Part shown: piece by piece, positions 23,826 to 35,340 of the stretch | Position numbering within the stretch: the stretch's first letter is position 1 | Layout: each line of letters begins with the position of its first letter | DNA from: an uncultured Clostridia bacterium | GTDB lineage: Bacteria; Bacillota; Clostridia; Christensenellales; UBA1242 | DNA length: 64,000 nucleotides | Direction: 5' to 3' | Assembly (NCBI GenBank): GCA_947366895.1 | Contig: CANBBP010000002.1 | Location: 124,001 to 188,000 of the forward strand | Made by a program: the position numbers and the translations under genes | The notes under the pieces: generated by a model | Told to the model about the DNA's origin: nothing | Database searches by the model: none | What the model saw: the letters and a program-made list of their open reading frames with translations, nothing else

Positions 23826-25622
23826 TTGCAAAACATAGGATATCCCACCAACTTTATTGACGAACTAAAACAAAAAAATAATATTGTTTCTGTAATTTCA
23901 AAACATTTAACCCTAGATAAAAAAGGGAAAACTTATTGGGCTTGTTGTCCTTTTCATTATGAAAAAACGCCCTCTTTTGCAATTAATGAAGCAGAACAAT
24001 ATTATCATTGCTTTGGTTGTGGAGAAAGTGGTGATGTAATTAAGTTTATAGAGAAATACGAAAATGTTTCTTTTGTTGAGGCTGTTAAAATGCTAGCCGA
24101 TAGTTGTGGTATGAAACTTCCAGAACTTTCACAAACTTCAAAAGATATAGAAAATTTAAAAATTAAGGCAGAATCTTTAAAGGCTTGTAATATTGCAATG
24201 CAATTTTATAAAGATAATTTGCAGTTATCAACACCTAATGCACAAAATGCAAGGAATTATTTAAATTCCAGGGGTATTGATGATAAAATTATTAAAGATT
24301 TTAATATAGGTTTAAGTCCCGATTGGACAAGTTTGGTTAATTTTTTACATAAAAATGGCATTGATAAAAAAATTATGAAGGTTTCAGGTCTTATAGATTA
24401 TAATGAAAATGGAAATGCTTATGATTTTTTTGGCAATAGATTAATTTTTCCTATATTAAATACATATGGGGAACCTATAGGTTTTACTGCTAGGACTATG
24501 GAAACAAATCCAAGCTTTGCTAAATATAAAAATTCATCACAATCTATAATTTTTGATAAAAGTAGAATTGTTTACAACATTAGTGCAATTAGAGAACTTA
24601 AAAAACAGCAAAATATTAATTATGTTATAATTTGTGAAGGCACTATTGATGTTATTGCAATGTATAAGGCTGGCTTTAAAAATACTGTGGCTTGTATGGG
24701 TACAGCTATAACAAGTTTTCATGCAAGGGAAATTAGAAAATTTACTGATAAAGTTATTCTTTGTCTTGATGGTGATAATGCTGGTCAGAATGCAATGTAT
24801 AAGGCAATAGATGTTTTATTAGAAAATGGTTTAGAAGTTAAAGTTGTTCAACTAAAAGATAACTTAGATCCAGATGAATTTTTAAAAAAACATGGTATTG
24901 ATGCTTTAAAATTTAGTTTAGAAAATTCAATAGATGCAATAGAATATAAACTTTTGACTTTAGCAAATAAATACAATTTGCAAGATAATTATCAAAAAAA
25001 TAAGTACATATCAGAAGCCCTACAAATCATAAGAGAACTTGCAAGTAATGCAGAAAAAGAAATATATTTAAAAATTTTATCGAAACTTGTAAATATGTCA
25101 ATTGACATATTAAGGCGAGATTTAGCTGTTAAAAATACAAATTTTGTGCCAGATAATGAAAATACTGGTAAACCTGAAGAAAAATTGATTTATAGACAAG
25201 GTGGACATTTAAAGGCATTAAAATTTGTTTTGGCTAGTATTGTTCATAAAAAAGATTATGCAATAAAAGTAGTAGATAAAAATTTGAAATTTAAAAATTC
25301 TAATTATCAAAATCTTTTTGACTTTGTTAAATCTTGTTATCAAAACAATAAGTCTTATACTATTAGTATGTTGTTTGATTTATTTGATGTGGAAGGTAAT
25401 GAAGATATTAAAGAAATTATTGATTATGATTTTTCAACTTATAATGAACTGGAAACATATTTTAATCAATGTTTAGAAACACTAAATAATGTAAGTTTAA
25501 AACAAAGACAGGAAGAATTAACAAAACAATTTAAATTAGAAAAAGATTTAGATAAAAGGCGAGAAATTGCTAAAGAATTAAGTGAAATTGCAAAAGAATT
25601 AAAATTAAAAATGGAGAACTAA
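23826..25622 (+). CDS. dnaG: DNA primase
   Basis: Zinc finger [11 protein letters not shown]...[11 protein letters not shown], Toprim EGTIDVIAM...DGDNAG. Confidence 0.97.
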   Translation: MQNIGYPTNFIDELKQKNNIVSVISKHLTLDKKGKTYWACCPFHYEKTPSFAINEAEQYYHCFGCGESGDVIKFIEKYENVSFVEAVKMLADSCGMKLPELSQTSKDIENLKIKAESLKACNIAMQFYKDNLQLSTPNAQNARNYLNSRGIDDKIIKDFNIGLSPDWTSLVNFLHKNGIDKKIMKVSGLIDYNENGNAYDFFGNRLIFPILNTYGEPIGFTARTMETNPSFAKYKNSSQSIIFDKSRIVYNISAIRELKKQQNINYVIICEGTIDVIAMYKAGFKNTVACMGTAITSFHAREIRKFTDKVILCLDGDNAGQNAMYKAIDVLLENGLEVKVVQLKDNLDPDEFLKKHGIDALKFSLENSIDAIEYKLLTLANKYNLQDNYQKNKYISEALQIIRELASNAEKEIYLKILSKLVNMSIDILRRDLAVKNTNFVPDNENTGKPEEKLIYRQGGHLKALKFVLASIVHKKDYAIKVVDKNLKFKNSNYQNLFDFVKSCYQNNKSYTISMLFDLFDVEGNEDIKEIIDYDFSTYNELETYFNQCLETLNNVSLKQRQEELTKQFKLEKDLDKRREIAKELSEIAKELKLKMEN

Positions 25623-25626
25623 AAGA

Positions 25627-26688
25627 ATGTATAACGAAAAATTCCAACCCGAGATTACAAAATTAACAGAAATCGCAAAAAATAAAGGTGGATTGAATGA
25701 AGAGGAAATTATTTTAAGATTATTAAAATATGATGCATCTGCACAAGACATTGAGCAAGTTGTAGAATATTTTACTCAAAATAATATAAAAATTAAAAAA
25801 TCTGCAGAAAATTACGAAGAAATAGAAGACCTTAGTAAAATTGCAAGTCAAGTGCAGGTAGATGACCCTGTTAAAATGTATCTAAAAGACATAGGTAAAG
25901 TACCTCTTTTAACTAGTGAGGAAGAAGTAGAGTATGCAAAGCGTATGTCACAAGGTGATGAAGTTGCAAGAAGAAAATTATCTGAAGCAAATTTAAGACT
26001 TGTTGTTTCTATCGCTAAAAAATATGTGGGTAGGACAAGTATGCAATTTTTAGATTTAATTCAGGAAGGCAATTTAGGTCTATTAAAAGCAGTAGAAAAG
26101 TTTGATTATACTAAAGGTTTTAGATTTTCAACCTATGCAACATGGTGGATTAGACAATCTATAACTCGTGCTATTGCTGACCAAGCTAGAACTATTAGAA
26201 TACCAGTACATATGGTTGAAACTATAAATAAATTAGTTAGAGTTTCTCGTCAACTTCTACAATCTTTAGGTCGTGATCCTACAGCTCAAGAAATAGCAGA
26301 AAAAATGGGAATTTCTGAACAAAGAGTTTGTGAAATTCAAAAAATTGCTCAAGACCCTGTAAGTCTTGAAAATCCAGTAGGAGAGGAAGAAGATAGTAAA
26401 ATTGGAGACTTCGTTGAAGATGAATCTATAAAATCTCCTGTAGAAACTGCTGCTCAATTAATATTAAGAGAACAACTCCTTGCTGCAATTGATACTTTAA
26501 CTCCTAGAGAGCAAAAAGTTATAAGACTTAGATATGGTCTTGATGATTCTCACCCTAGAACTTTAGAAGAAGTTGGTAGAGAATTTGATGTTACTCGTGA
26601 AAGAATAAGACAAATCGAGGCAAAAGCTTTAAGAAAATTAAGACAACCAAAACGTTGTAAACAATTGAGTGATTTTAATTATGATTAA
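25627..26688 (+). CDS. rpoD: RNA polymerase primary sigma factor
   Basis: [52 protein letters not shown]. Confidence 0.97.
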   Translation: MYNEKFQPEITKLTEIAKNKGGLNEEEIILRLLKYDASAQDIEQVVEYFTQNNIKIKKSAENYEEIEDLSKIASQVQVDDPVKMYLKDIGKVPLLTSEEEVEYAKRMSQGDEVARRKLSEANLRLVVSIAKKYVGRTSMQFLDLIQEGNLGLLKAVEKFDYTKGFRFSTYATWWIRQSITRAIADQARTIRIPVHMVETINKLVRVSRQLLQSLGRDPTAQEIAEKMGISEQRVCEIQKIAQDPVSLENPVGEEEDSKIGDFVEDESIKSPVETAAQLILREQLLAAIDTLTPREQKVIRLRYGLDDSHPRTLEEVGREFDVTRERIRQIEAKALRKLRQPKRCKQLSDFNYD

Positions 26689-27331
26689 TTCACCTAGGAT
26701 AAATAAAATTTGCGAACTTGTAGATAAAAGAATTATAGCAGAAATAGGTTGTGACCATGCATATATTACCAAAAATTTATTTCAATTTAATAAAATAGAT
26801 TTTGCAATATTAAGCGATATAAGTGAAAAATGTTTACAAAAGGCTGTAAAAAATTTAGAAGATTATAAAATTAAAACAACATTTTTTGTTGGCGATGGCT
26901 TACAAGCAATTAATTTAAATACTTATGATATACAACCCGAGCAGATTATTATTGCTGGCATGGGTGGTCATGAGATAATAAATATTTTAAAAAATGAGCA
27001 AAGTAAAAAATATTCAAGATATGTTTTACAACCTCAAAAAAATGTTGTAGAATTAAGAACTTATTTACATCAAAATAATTTTGAAATATTAAAAGATGAG
27101 ATTGTACAAGAAGGTAAAATTTTCTATTATGTTTTAAAAGTTGAAAAAGTTGATAAACCAAAACCTCTTTCTATACAGGAACTATATTTTGGAAACCCAT
27201 CAGACTTAAAAACTTTAAAAGAATATCTTAAATATGAATTAAGTAAAAGAAAAGAAATAAGTGCAAAGAAAAAAGTGCTTGAAAATGAAACTTTAATAAG
27301 ATTAATAGAGCAGCACTTACTAGATTTTTAA
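26681..27331 (+). CDS. trmK: tRNA (adenine22-N1)-methyltransferase TrmK family
   Basis: [34 protein letters not shown]; start placed at ATG 26681, overlapping rpoD stop. Confidence 0.92.
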   Translation: MINSPRINKICELVDKRIIAEIGCDHAYITKNLFQFNKIDFAILSDISEKCLQKAVKNLEDYKIKTTFFVGDGLQAINLNTYDIQPEQIIIAGMGGHEIINILKNEQSKKYSRYVLQPQKNVVELRTYLHQNNFEILKDEIVQEGKIFYYVLKVEKVDKPKPLSIQELYFGNPSDLKTLKEYLKYELSKRKEISAKKKVLENETLIRLIEQHLLDF

Positions 27332-27433
27332 TATGATACAAAGTTTATTAAAAATTAAATGTATGGATGTAAATTTATTTCAAACCTTTTAAAAAAGGTA
27401 ATCATTGTTTAATGGTTTTATTAGGAGAAAATT

Positions 27434-28123
27434 ATGTTTAAAAATTTGTTAGAGTACCAAAAGTTAGATGGGAAGTTATTAAAATTAAAACAATCTGTTG
27501 AAAAAAATCCTGCAAAACAAACCTTAAATAAAGTTGTTGTTTTGGTAAAAGATGAACAAAATAAACTTTTGGAACTAGAAACAAAAGCAAAAAGTGTGAT
27601 AAGTGACTATGAAAAATGCAAAATAGATTATGATAAAGCATATAAAAGTTTTATGGAATTGTCATCAAATGCTAATTATAGTGAAGAAAAAATTAATGAA
27701 AATTTAGAAGAACTAAATAAACTTGTAACTTCGCTTACTCTTCTTGAGAGGTCATTATCTTCTCAAGCAGAATTAGTAACTTCCATTATTAAAAATTTTG
27801 AAACTTGTAGAAATAATATAGTTACTTATCGTCAAAAATATAAAGAAAGCAAAACAAATGTTGAAGAATATGAATCAAGTGTTCGCCCTCAAATTGAAGA
27901 AATTAAAAAACAAATGATAAGTATGGAAAAGGAAATTGATAAAGATTTATTATCAAAGTATAAGCATTTAAGACAAGATAAAATATTTCCAGTACTTGTT
28001 CCATTAAATCAAAATGCTTGTGGTGGTTGCAGTATGTCAGTTTCTTCAGCACATATGAATAAATTAAAGTCTGATGGATACCTTGAGTGTGAACAATGTA
28101 GGAGATATATTTACACTGATTAA
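27434..28123 (+). CDS. coiled-coil protein with C4-type zinc ribbon
   Basis: Coiled coil then ACGGCSMSV...LECEQCRRYIY. Confidence 0.85.
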   Translation: MFKNLLEYQKLDGKLLKLKQSVEKNPAKQTLNKVVVLVKDEQNKLLELETKAKSVISDYEKCKIDYDKAYKSFMELSSNANYSEEKINENLEELNKLVTSLTLLERSLSSQAELVTSIIKNFETCRNNIVTYRQKYKESKTNVEEYESSVRPQIEEIKKQMISMEKEIDKDLLSKYKHLRQDKIFPVLVPLNQNACGGCSMSVSSAHMNKLKSDGYLECEQCRRYIYTD

Positions 28124-28256
28124 ATAATCAATTTAATTTTATATTCTATTAAAAATTATACAAATGCACAAAAAATTAAAATACAAAAGGCGAAAAATAT
28201 AAAAAAACGGAAAAAAAGTTGTTTTTTTAGAATTTTACGAATAAATTATAATTAAT

Positions 28257-29912
28257 ATGAAAAATTCTAATGTTATACAATTTGTAAGAGATGAACAATT
28301 TTATTTCATGGTAGGTAGAGAAAGGCTAATAGCGGGAGATTTTTTATCTGCTTTGCGTTATATCCGAATGGCAAAAAATGCCATTAAGCCACAAGAACAT
28401 ATTTTAGGTGCAAGTAATGACCTTATTTTGGGTCAAATTTACTCACTTCTTGAAGAGTATGAACTTGCTAACTATTATTTATTTTCATCTTTATCAAATC
28501 AATTTTTATCTCAACCAGCTTATAGGGGGTTAGCGGAAAATTTTTTATCTATGGGTGATAAAAAATTAGGAAGATATTATTTAGATAAATGTATTAAGAT
28601 AGGTTCTGAAACTCCAAATGCATATATAGCAAAAGAGATATTAAAAGAATTAAATAATCTAGAAGAAGCAAAACGCAAAAGTTTTGTTGTTATAGAAGGA
28701 CTTAGTGGTCAAGATATTCCAAGAAAAGATGCTATAAAACTTATTGATGATTTTATGGCAAAACATCAATACGAAGAAGCAATCACCTTGTGTAATGAAC
28801 AAGGAGATTTTGAAGATGATGAAATTAGAACTGCATTATCAAATGCTTATATTGAAAGCAATAAGTTTAAGGAAAGTTTAAATTTAATAACAAACTACGG
28901 AAATAATAATTTAGATGATTTATCAAGCCTTTTAATGGTTTATAAAGGTTTAGGAGAAAAAAATAATTATAATATTGCACTTGAAAAACTTAAAAAGTAT
29001 GTTCCAAAAAATGAAGAGGAATGTTTTAAGTTAGGTGCGGTTTTAGCTAGTTGCAATGAGGAAGAAATTGCAATAGAGCATCTTGATAAATTTTTTGCAA
29101 AAGCTGATTTTGATTATGATCTGCAACTTACTTATTGTAAAATATGTATGAGTGCAAAGAATTATGAAAAAGCAAAACGCAAATTGATAGAATTAAAAAC
29201 TTATAATCCGTTTGATAATTATATATTAAATAAATATCTTGATATTTGTAAAAATAGGGGAGAATATAAATTTACTAATGTTAATGGATATTCTTCAAAA
29301 GAAATATTAGAAATTAAAACGCAAATAAAAAATTATCTTGTTCTTGATGAAAAAAAATTAAAAGATGCTTTTGCTAATAATGAAGAATTTTTTTATTTTG
29401 TGTCTAAATTTGATGAAGGAAGTTTAAAAAATTTATTACTATTAAGACTTTCTAAAATAAATTCAAAACCTATAAATGCTTTTTTTAGGTGCATTTTGCT
29501 AAAAAATGATGCCAAAGCACCTTTAAAATTGCAACTTCTAAAAAATAGACTAATGCTAGAAGGTATTACTTATCAAGAATATACAAAAAATAATATCTTT
29601 TCTTCTATATTACTTCCTAACAAAAAACTATTAAAAAAATATAATATTGTTTTTTATGAAGCAACTGTAAAATGTATAAATTACTTGCTTTTTAATACAG
29701 ATTATACTGCTATTAATTTAAGGTCCCCTATTATGAGATTAGAAGCAATGGGCTTAAAAGAAATAACAAATGCTAATGTATTATCGGCATATATATTATG
29801 GGATAGCTTTTCTAATAGAAAGTTGCGAGCTTTAAAACATATATGCAATTATTTTGACATCACAAAAGAGGACATATATAATTTTGCTAAAGTAAATAAT
29901 TTAAAAATATAA
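28257..29912 (+). CDS. TPR-like repeat protein
   Basis: Repeated helical-pair pattern (DFLSALRYIRMAKNAI, EYELANYYLFSSL, KKLGRYYLDKCI). Confidence 0.7.
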   Translation: MKNSNVIQFVRDEQFYFMVGRERLIAGDFLSALRYIRMAKNAIKPQEHILGASNDLILGQIYSLLEEYELANYYLFSSLSNQFLSQPAYRGLAENFLSMGDKKLGRYYLDKCIKIGSETPNAYIAKEILKELNNLEEAKRKSFVVIEGLSGQDIPRKDAIKLIDDFMAKHQYEEAITLCNEQGDFEDDEIRTALSNAYIESNKFKESLNLITNYGNNNLDDLSSLLMVYKGLGEKNNYNIALEKLKKYVPKNEEECFKLGAVLASCNEEEIAIEHLDKFFAKADFDYDLQLTYCKICMSAKNYEKAKRKLIELKTYNPFDNYILNKYLDICKNRGEYKFTNVNGYSSKEILEIKTQIKNYLVLDEKKLKDAFANNEEFFYFVSKFDEGSLKNLLLLRLSKINSKPINAFFRCILLKNDAKAPLKLQLLKNRLMLEGITYQEYTKNNIFSSILLPNKKLLKKYNIVFYEATVKCINYLLFNTDYTAINLRSPIMRLEAMGLKEITNANVLSAYILWDSFSNRKLRALKHICNYFDITKEDIYNFAKVNNLKI

Positions 29913-30061
29913 TTTAAAACAATAAAAATGGTGTTATGATAATTAAATAAACTATATGAAAAATATAAAAACTAGGCAGTTTATACAATAAAATAATTTT
30001 AGTAATTTTCCTATTGAAATTTTTGACTGCTTTTGCTATAATTACATAAAATAAGAAAGAG

Positions 30062-30328
30062 GTGACAAATAATATGTTTAATTTATTAGGTAAATCACTT
30101 GCTGAATATCTTAGTGACCCATTAATTATTATTGGTTTAATTTTGTTATCTATCGGTTTTGCAACAATTATTTTATCAAGAAGAATAACAAGAGTGGCAA
30201 GACAAAGTAATGAGATTGAAAGTAATGATGCAATATTTGTAACAATTCGTGTTATAGGTATTCTTGTTATAATTGCAGGATTTGTTCTTTGCGGATTATT
30301 TGTTATCTATTATATTATAAATAAATAA
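30062..30328 (+). CDS. small membrane protein with two TM segments
   Basis: Two hydrophobic segments; GAGGTGA RBS; start may be ATG at about 30074. Confidence 0.7.
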   Translation: MTNNMFNLLGKSLAEYLSDPLIIIGLILLSIGFATIILSRRITRVARQSNEIESNDAIFVTIRVIGILVIIAGFVLCGLFVIYYIINK

Positions 30329-30481
30329 TTTGATATTAACGCAAATTATATAATTAATTATAACATGTAACCTTATAAAATAAAAAATTACAATTTTTAT
30401 ATATTAATAGTATAACTAGGTTTTATAAATTAAAAAAGTTATTTAGTTTTAAATAAAATCCATTTTAAAAATAATTAAAAT

Positions 30482-30517
30482 AAATAGTATTAGATAATTA
30501 CTAATGCTATTTTTTTA
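30482..30517 (+). terminator. putative terminator
   Basis: aatagtattag ataatta ctaatgctatt plus T run. Confidence 0.55.
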
Positions 30518-30526
30518 ACTAATAAA

Positions 30527-30562
30527 AAAAAGAATTAAGATAGTATAAATCTTAATTCTTTT
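30527..30562. terminator. bidirectional terminator between convergent genes
   Basis: aaaagaattaagat agtataa atcttaattctttt. Confidence 0.75.
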
Positions 30563-30602
30563 GATAGGCTTTTAAATTAATAAAAATATTAATTGGGTTG
30601 AA

Positions 30603-32000
30603 TTAAAAATCTTTTAAAATTTTTTCAAGCCATTTATAAACTCTAAAAATAGAAGATAAACTTACTTTTTCTTTAGGACTATGTGCATCATAAATGTTAG
30701 GAGCTATTACACAAATATCCAAATCTTTATTTTTGGAAGCAAATACACCACCTTCTAACCCTGCATGAACTCCTGTTATTACACAAGGTTTGTCAAAAAG
30801 GGTTTCATAACTAGTTTTACATAAATTTTGTAAATAGGAGTTATCCTTTTTTTCAAAAAATGGTGCAGAGGAAAGTACTTCATTATTAAATCCGTGATTT
30901 TTTGCATTTTCATTTATTTCATCTAAATATTGTTTTTCAAGTTTTATAACACTGCTTCTAATAGAAATAATTATATCTACAGTGGCTTCAGTTAAGTTAA
31001 TATTAGCTAAATTATTTGATACTAGTGGGAAAGTAGGATTTTTAACATCATATTCTAAAACACCGTTTTTGTGAGTAGTAATAAAATCAATTAATTCGTT
31101 GCTATTATTTATAATAGTTTTATCTTCTAATTGAATGCTTTCTAATTTTATTAAAAAATCAGGTTCGCAATCTTTATGCATTAACTGAAAATTTTTTGTC
31201 AACAACTGCAATTCATTAAAACTATTGTTACAAGAAAAGGAACAGTTGCATTCTCTTGCTATTGCATTAGATTTTCCACCACCAGAGATAGAAATTAGAT
31301 TAACATCTTTTAAGGTTTTAAGAAAGTCAAATAATAGTTTTATAGCATTTTTTCGATTAGTGTGAATTTCACTGCCTGAGTGTCCACCTCGTAAACCAGA
31401 TAAACTAAGTTTATAACAAGAATTTTTTTCTGTTAAAGAAGAAGTTGTAAAAGTTCTAGAATATTTTATAACTTTCATTCCAGCACTTGAAACTTCAATT
31501 TTTGCTTCATCTGTTCCATCAATGGATAAGAGATAATTACTTTTAAGATTTGAAAAATCTAAGTCAATTGCTCCTTGCATTGTAGTTTCTTCTTGAGCAG
31601 TAAAAACACATTCAAGGTTTGGAATTTCTAAGGTATCATCATCTAATATACTTAATATCATACTTAAGCCTATTCCATTATCAGCACCAAGTGTTGTGCC
31701 TTCAGCCATAAGAAAATCGCCTTCTGTTTTAATATTTATGCCCTGCGTTAAAAAGTCAAAATCTAAATCTCCATTCTTTTCACAAACCATGTCAGTATGT
31801 GCTTGTAAAATAAGAGTTTTATTACAATCTTTTTTATTACTTGCTTTTTTAATAATAACATTATAAGTGTTGTCGGTTAAATATTCTAAATTATGTGATT
31901 TTGCAAACTCAATTAAAAAATTTCTAATTCCAGTTTCCATTCCAGATGGTCTAGGAATTTTAGAAATTTTAGTAAAGTAATCTAGGGTTTTATCAGCCAT
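30603..32000 (-). CDS. pepD: aminoacyl-histidine dipeptidase (PepD-like, M20)
   Basis: LQAHTDMVCEKN, GADNGIGLSMIL, TAQEETTMQGA, RGGHSGSEI, VHAGLEGGVF. Confidence 0.94.
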   Translation of the reverse strand: MADKTLDYFTKISKIPRPSGMETGIRNFLIEFAKSHNLEYLTDNTYNVIIKKASNKKDCNKTLILQAHTDMVCEKNGDLDFDFLTQGINIKTEGDFLMAEGTTLGADNGIGLSMILSILDDDTLEIPNLECVFTAQEETTMQGAIDLDFSNLKSNYLLSIDGTDEAKIEVSSAGMKVIKYSRTFTTSSLTEKNSCYKLSLSGLRGGHSGSEIHTNRKNAIKLLFDFLKTLKDVNLISISGGGKSNAIARECNCSFSCNNSFNELQLLTKNFQLMHKDCEPDFLIKLESIQLEDKTIINNSNELIDFITTHKNGVLEYDVKNPTFPLVSNNLANINLTEATVDIIISIRSSVIKLEKQYLDEINENAKNHGFNNEVLSSAPFFEKKDNSYLQNLCKTSYETLFDKPCVITGVHAGLEGGVFASKNKDLDICVIAPNIYDAHSPKEKVSLSSIFRVYKWLEKILKDF

Positions 32001-32089
32001 GTCTTTTCTCCTAATTTTTTATATATAAAGTATTTTAGAATTTTTAAAACATTGTTTAATTTTCAATCTTTAATATTTTTTAAATTTGA

Positions 32090-32650
32090 TTATTTTCCAG
32101 TTGTTCCAAAAAATCCATTGTATACTGATTTACTTTCGCTTACAGAAACAAAAGCTTTTTCATCCATGTTATTAATAATTGTTCTTAATTCATTTAATTT
32201 ATTAGAAACAGTTTCAACAAAAATCATATAAGTCTCTGTATTTTTATTGGCACCCTTAGCAGTAATAATGGTTTGCCCAAATCCTTTTTCTTTTAATGCA
32301 TTAACTATTTCATTATTTTTAGAACTTAATATAATTTGTACGTGAATTTTTGATTTTACAAATTGTTTAGAAATAATTCCTCCAAGTAATGTACCCAAGG
32401 CAAAACCAAGAGAATAAGAAATTGCTAAAAGTAAAGTGTCTACAACAGGATTTGCTATTGTGTAATCAAGTGCAGCCTTAACAATTAAAAACCAAAAAAA
32501 TGCTTCTATAAATCCAATAGGAGCAGCAATTTGTGGTTTGTTTTTAACGGTAAAAACAGTTCTCATAGTAGCAAGTGACATATCAACAATTCTACCAAAA
32601 ACTACAATAATACAAACGATAACTAAATCTAATTCAGTGCCAAAAAACAT
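32090..32650 (-). CDS. UPF0316/DUF2179-type membrane protein
   Basis: GRIVDMSLATMRTVFTVKNKPQIAAPIGFIEAFFWF; start placed at ATG 32650 with AAGGAAG RBS. Confidence 0.85.
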   Translation of the reverse strand: MFFGTELDLVIVCIIVVFGRIVDMSLATMRTVFTVKNKPQIAAPIGFIEAFFWFLIVKAALDYTIANPVVDTLLLAISYSLGFALGTLLGGIISKQFVKSKIHVQIILSSKNNEIVNALKEKGFGQTIITAKGANKNTETYMIFVETVSNKLNELRTIINNMDEKAFVSVSESKSVYNGFFGTTGK

Positions 32651-32830
32651 AAAAATCTTCCTTTTATTTATTAATTTTTTTATATAGTAATTATACATGT
32701 AAATAGAAAAGAGTAAAGAGAATAATGTCAATTATAAAATATTTATTTATTATAATAGAATTATTTGTTTTTTTATTAAATAAAATTCAGGATAATGAAA
32801 AAAAATAAATCACTTTGTTACATTTTTTTC

Positions 32831-32859
32831 TTGACACTTGTTTTTTAATTTTAGATAAT
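32831..32859 (+). promoter_or_regulatory. putative sigma-A promoter of the V-ATPase operon (TTGACA, 17 nt, GATAAT)
   Basis: Direct reading upstream of the first V-ATPase gene. Confidence 0.6.
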
Positions 32860-32900
32860 ATACATAATGTAATATATTTCTTTAAGGAGGAGACCTATCT

Positions 32901-33218
32901 GTGAAAAATAAAATTATAGAGTCTATTTTAAAAGCAGAAAAAGAAACCGAAAAAATGTATAGTTCAGCCAAAACAGAATCACTCAAAATTGTTTCTAAAG
33001 CAGAAGAAGACAATATAAAAATAAAAAATAATGCACAAGAGTCTTCTAAAAAAATGCTTAAAGAACAAACTTTATTAAATGAAGAAAAATTTAAAAAGCA
33101 ATTTGATGAGGCCTTGCTTGAATATGTTAAACAAGCTGAAGAATTAGAAAAAAATGCTCAAAAGAATTATGACAAGGCTATTAATGTAATATTTAAGAAA
33201 ATAGAAAAGGCAAAATAA
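32901..33218 (+). CDS. V-type ATPase peripheral stalk subunit G/H-like
   Basis: Short charged coiled coil; first gene of the V-ATPase operon. Confidence 0.75.
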   Translation: MKNKIIESILKAEKETEKMYSSAKTESLKIVSKAEEDNIKIKNNAQESSKKMLKEQTLLNEEKFKKQFDEALLEYVKQAEELEKNAQKNYDKAINVIFKKIEKAK

Positions 33219-33293
33219 AAAACTAAAAAATTATAGTTCTATTTTATTATATTTATATTTTTTAATTTATTAAAAGGGGGAGAAGAACAGCAC

Positions 33294-35222
33294 ATGGCAA
33301 TAGTAGAAATGCAAAAGATAAAACTTTATGGTGCAAGTGCAGATAAGCAGAAAGTGTTAAATGCTTTGTTTGAAACCCAACTTATAACTTTAAAGAATGT
33401 TGAAGAAATTGAAAATACTGATGTCTTTTTTAATGATGAAGTTTATACTCAATTAGAAAATAAACGATCAAAAGTTGAACGAGCTATTGTAACGATAGAA
33501 AATAGTTTAGATTATCTACCTAAAAAAGCAAAACCAGTAATAGAAAAAGATTTTGATGTTTCATGTGATGAATTTGAAAAAATTATTCTTAAAAAAGATG
33601 AAATAGAAACTCTGCTTAATAGCTTAGATAAGTTATTAAATGAGCAAAGTGAAATTAAAAAGGAACGGGTTAATTTACAAAATAAAATAATTTCTTTAAT
33701 GCCTTATCAAAATATAACCGAAAATTTTAGCGATTTTAAACCTACTAAATATACAACTATAATGTTAGGTTCACTACAATCAAATGCTATTAAAGATTTT
33801 GATAATTTTTTAAGAGATTGTCCTTTAACTACATATGAAACATCAGGTGATGGCATATTAAAAATATACAGTCATAATAGCGAAAGTTTTATAGTAACAA
33901 AAAAACTTAATGAATTAGGTTTTAATCGTGCAAACTTTGAACTTAATACAACTGCAAAAGAAGAAATCGACTCTTTAAAAAATAAGATAGTATTATTAGA
34001 TAAACAGGAAAATGAATTAATAGTTGATTTATGTGCATATAAGGATAGTTTAAAAGAACTTAAAATAATGCATGACTATTTAAAGTTTTGTATGGCAAAA
34101 GAAGATGCTGAAAATAAATTTAGATGTACAAGCCAGGCTTTTGTTTTGGAAGGTTATCTTGCAAAAGAAAGTAAAGACAAACTAGATAAAAAATTACAAA
34201 AAAGCAATCTTAGTATTGAATACGAGTTTTTAGATATTGATAAAGATGAAATACCACCAACAATAACTAAAAATAGTAAAATAATTAAACAATTTGAATT
34301 TGTTACTAATATGTATTCAGCTCCGCATTATCGAGAGATTGACCCTAATATTTTCTTAGCATTTTTCTTTTCAGTCTTTTTTGGGTTTATAATGGCAGAT
34401 ATAGGTTATGGACTTGTATTAATTGCTTTTGGTTTATTTATGGCATTAGGACAAAAAAGGCAAACTGGCTTTAAACAACTAATGTTTGTAATTGCAATAG
34501 GTGGAGTGTTTACTATTATTTTTGGTGCTTTATTTGGCAGTTTCTTTGGTTTGTCTCATGAACAATGGTCACTTGTACCAGTTGCAACAATTCCTGATCC
34601 TGTAAATAATGTATTAACTTTGCTTGTGTCATGTTTGGTTGCTGGTATTTTCCAAATGATAGTTTCTCTTATTTTAAAAGGCATATTGCTTATTAAAAGA
34701 AAGAAAATTTTAGATGCAATCTTTACAGCATTTTGTTGGGTTATATTCTTAATAGGTGTTGCACTTTTCCTACTTGAATATGGCGGCATGGTAAAAGGTG
34801 TAACCTTAATAGCTCTTATAATAGCGGGCTGTGGGGCAGTGATTGGTTCCTTTGGACAAATATTTACAAATAAGGGATTTAATCGTGTATCAAAGAGTTT
34901 TGGGGCTTTATACGGGGTAATAAATTTCTTTTCCGATATTTTAAGTTACGCAAGGTTATTTGGACTTATGTTAAGTGGAGCAATTATAGCTTCTATTGTA
35001 AATGACTTGGCAAGTGGATTTTTATTGTCAGCTCCAACTTTTGCAATAGGTATTATTATTCTTGCTATAGGTCATGCTTTTAATGTCTCTATGGGTGCAT
35101 TGGGAGGATATATTCACGTGGCAAGATTGCAATACATAGAATTCTTCTCTAGGTTCTATGAAGGTGAAGGAGAGTTGTTTGTTCCTTTTGCAACAGATTT
35201 TACTTATGTTAAAATTGTTTAA
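33294..35222 (+). CDS. ntpI: V-type ATP synthase subunit I (a-subunit)
   Basis: Cytoplasmic N-terminal half plus multi-TM C-terminal half (FFGFIMADIGYGL, SYARLFGLMLSGA). Confidence 0.96.
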   Translation: MAIVEMQKIKLYGASADKQKVLNALFETQLITLKNVEEIENTDVFFNDEVYTQLENKRSKVERAIVTIENSLDYLPKKAKPVIEKDFDVSCDEFEKIILKKDEIETLLNSLDKLLNEQSEIKKERVNLQNKIISLMPYQNITENFSDFKPTKYTTIMLGSLQSNAIKDFDNFLRDCPLTTYETSGDGILKIYSHNSESFIVTKKLNELGFNRANFELNTTAKEEIDSLKNKIVLLDKQENELIVDLCAYKDSLKELKIMHDYLKFCMAKEDAENKFRCTSQAFVLEGYLAKESKDKLDKKLQKSNLSIEYEFLDIDKDEIPPTITKNSKIIKQFEFVTNMYSAPHYREIDPNIFLAFFFSVFFGFIMADIGYGLVLIAFGLFMALGQKRQTGFKQLMFVIAIGGVFTIIFGALFGSFFGLSHEQWSLVPVATIPDPVNNVLTLLVSCLVAGIFQMIVSLILKGILLIKRKKILDAIFTAFCWVIFLIGVALFLLEYGGMVKGVTLIALIIAGCGAVIGSFGQIFTNKGFNRVSKSFGALYGVINFFSDILSYARLFGLMLSGAIIASIVNDLASGFLLSAPTFAIGIIILAIGHAFNVSMGALGGYIHVARLQYIEFFSRFYEGEGELFVPFATDFTYVKIV

Positions 35223-35340
35223 AAAATAAAAAGAAAAAATTATTAAATAGTTAAATTCATTTAATTAATTTAAAACTTATTAGTTAAAATTATTAAATGT
35301 TTTAAAATAAAAAGATAAAAAATGGAGGATTAAAAATATT

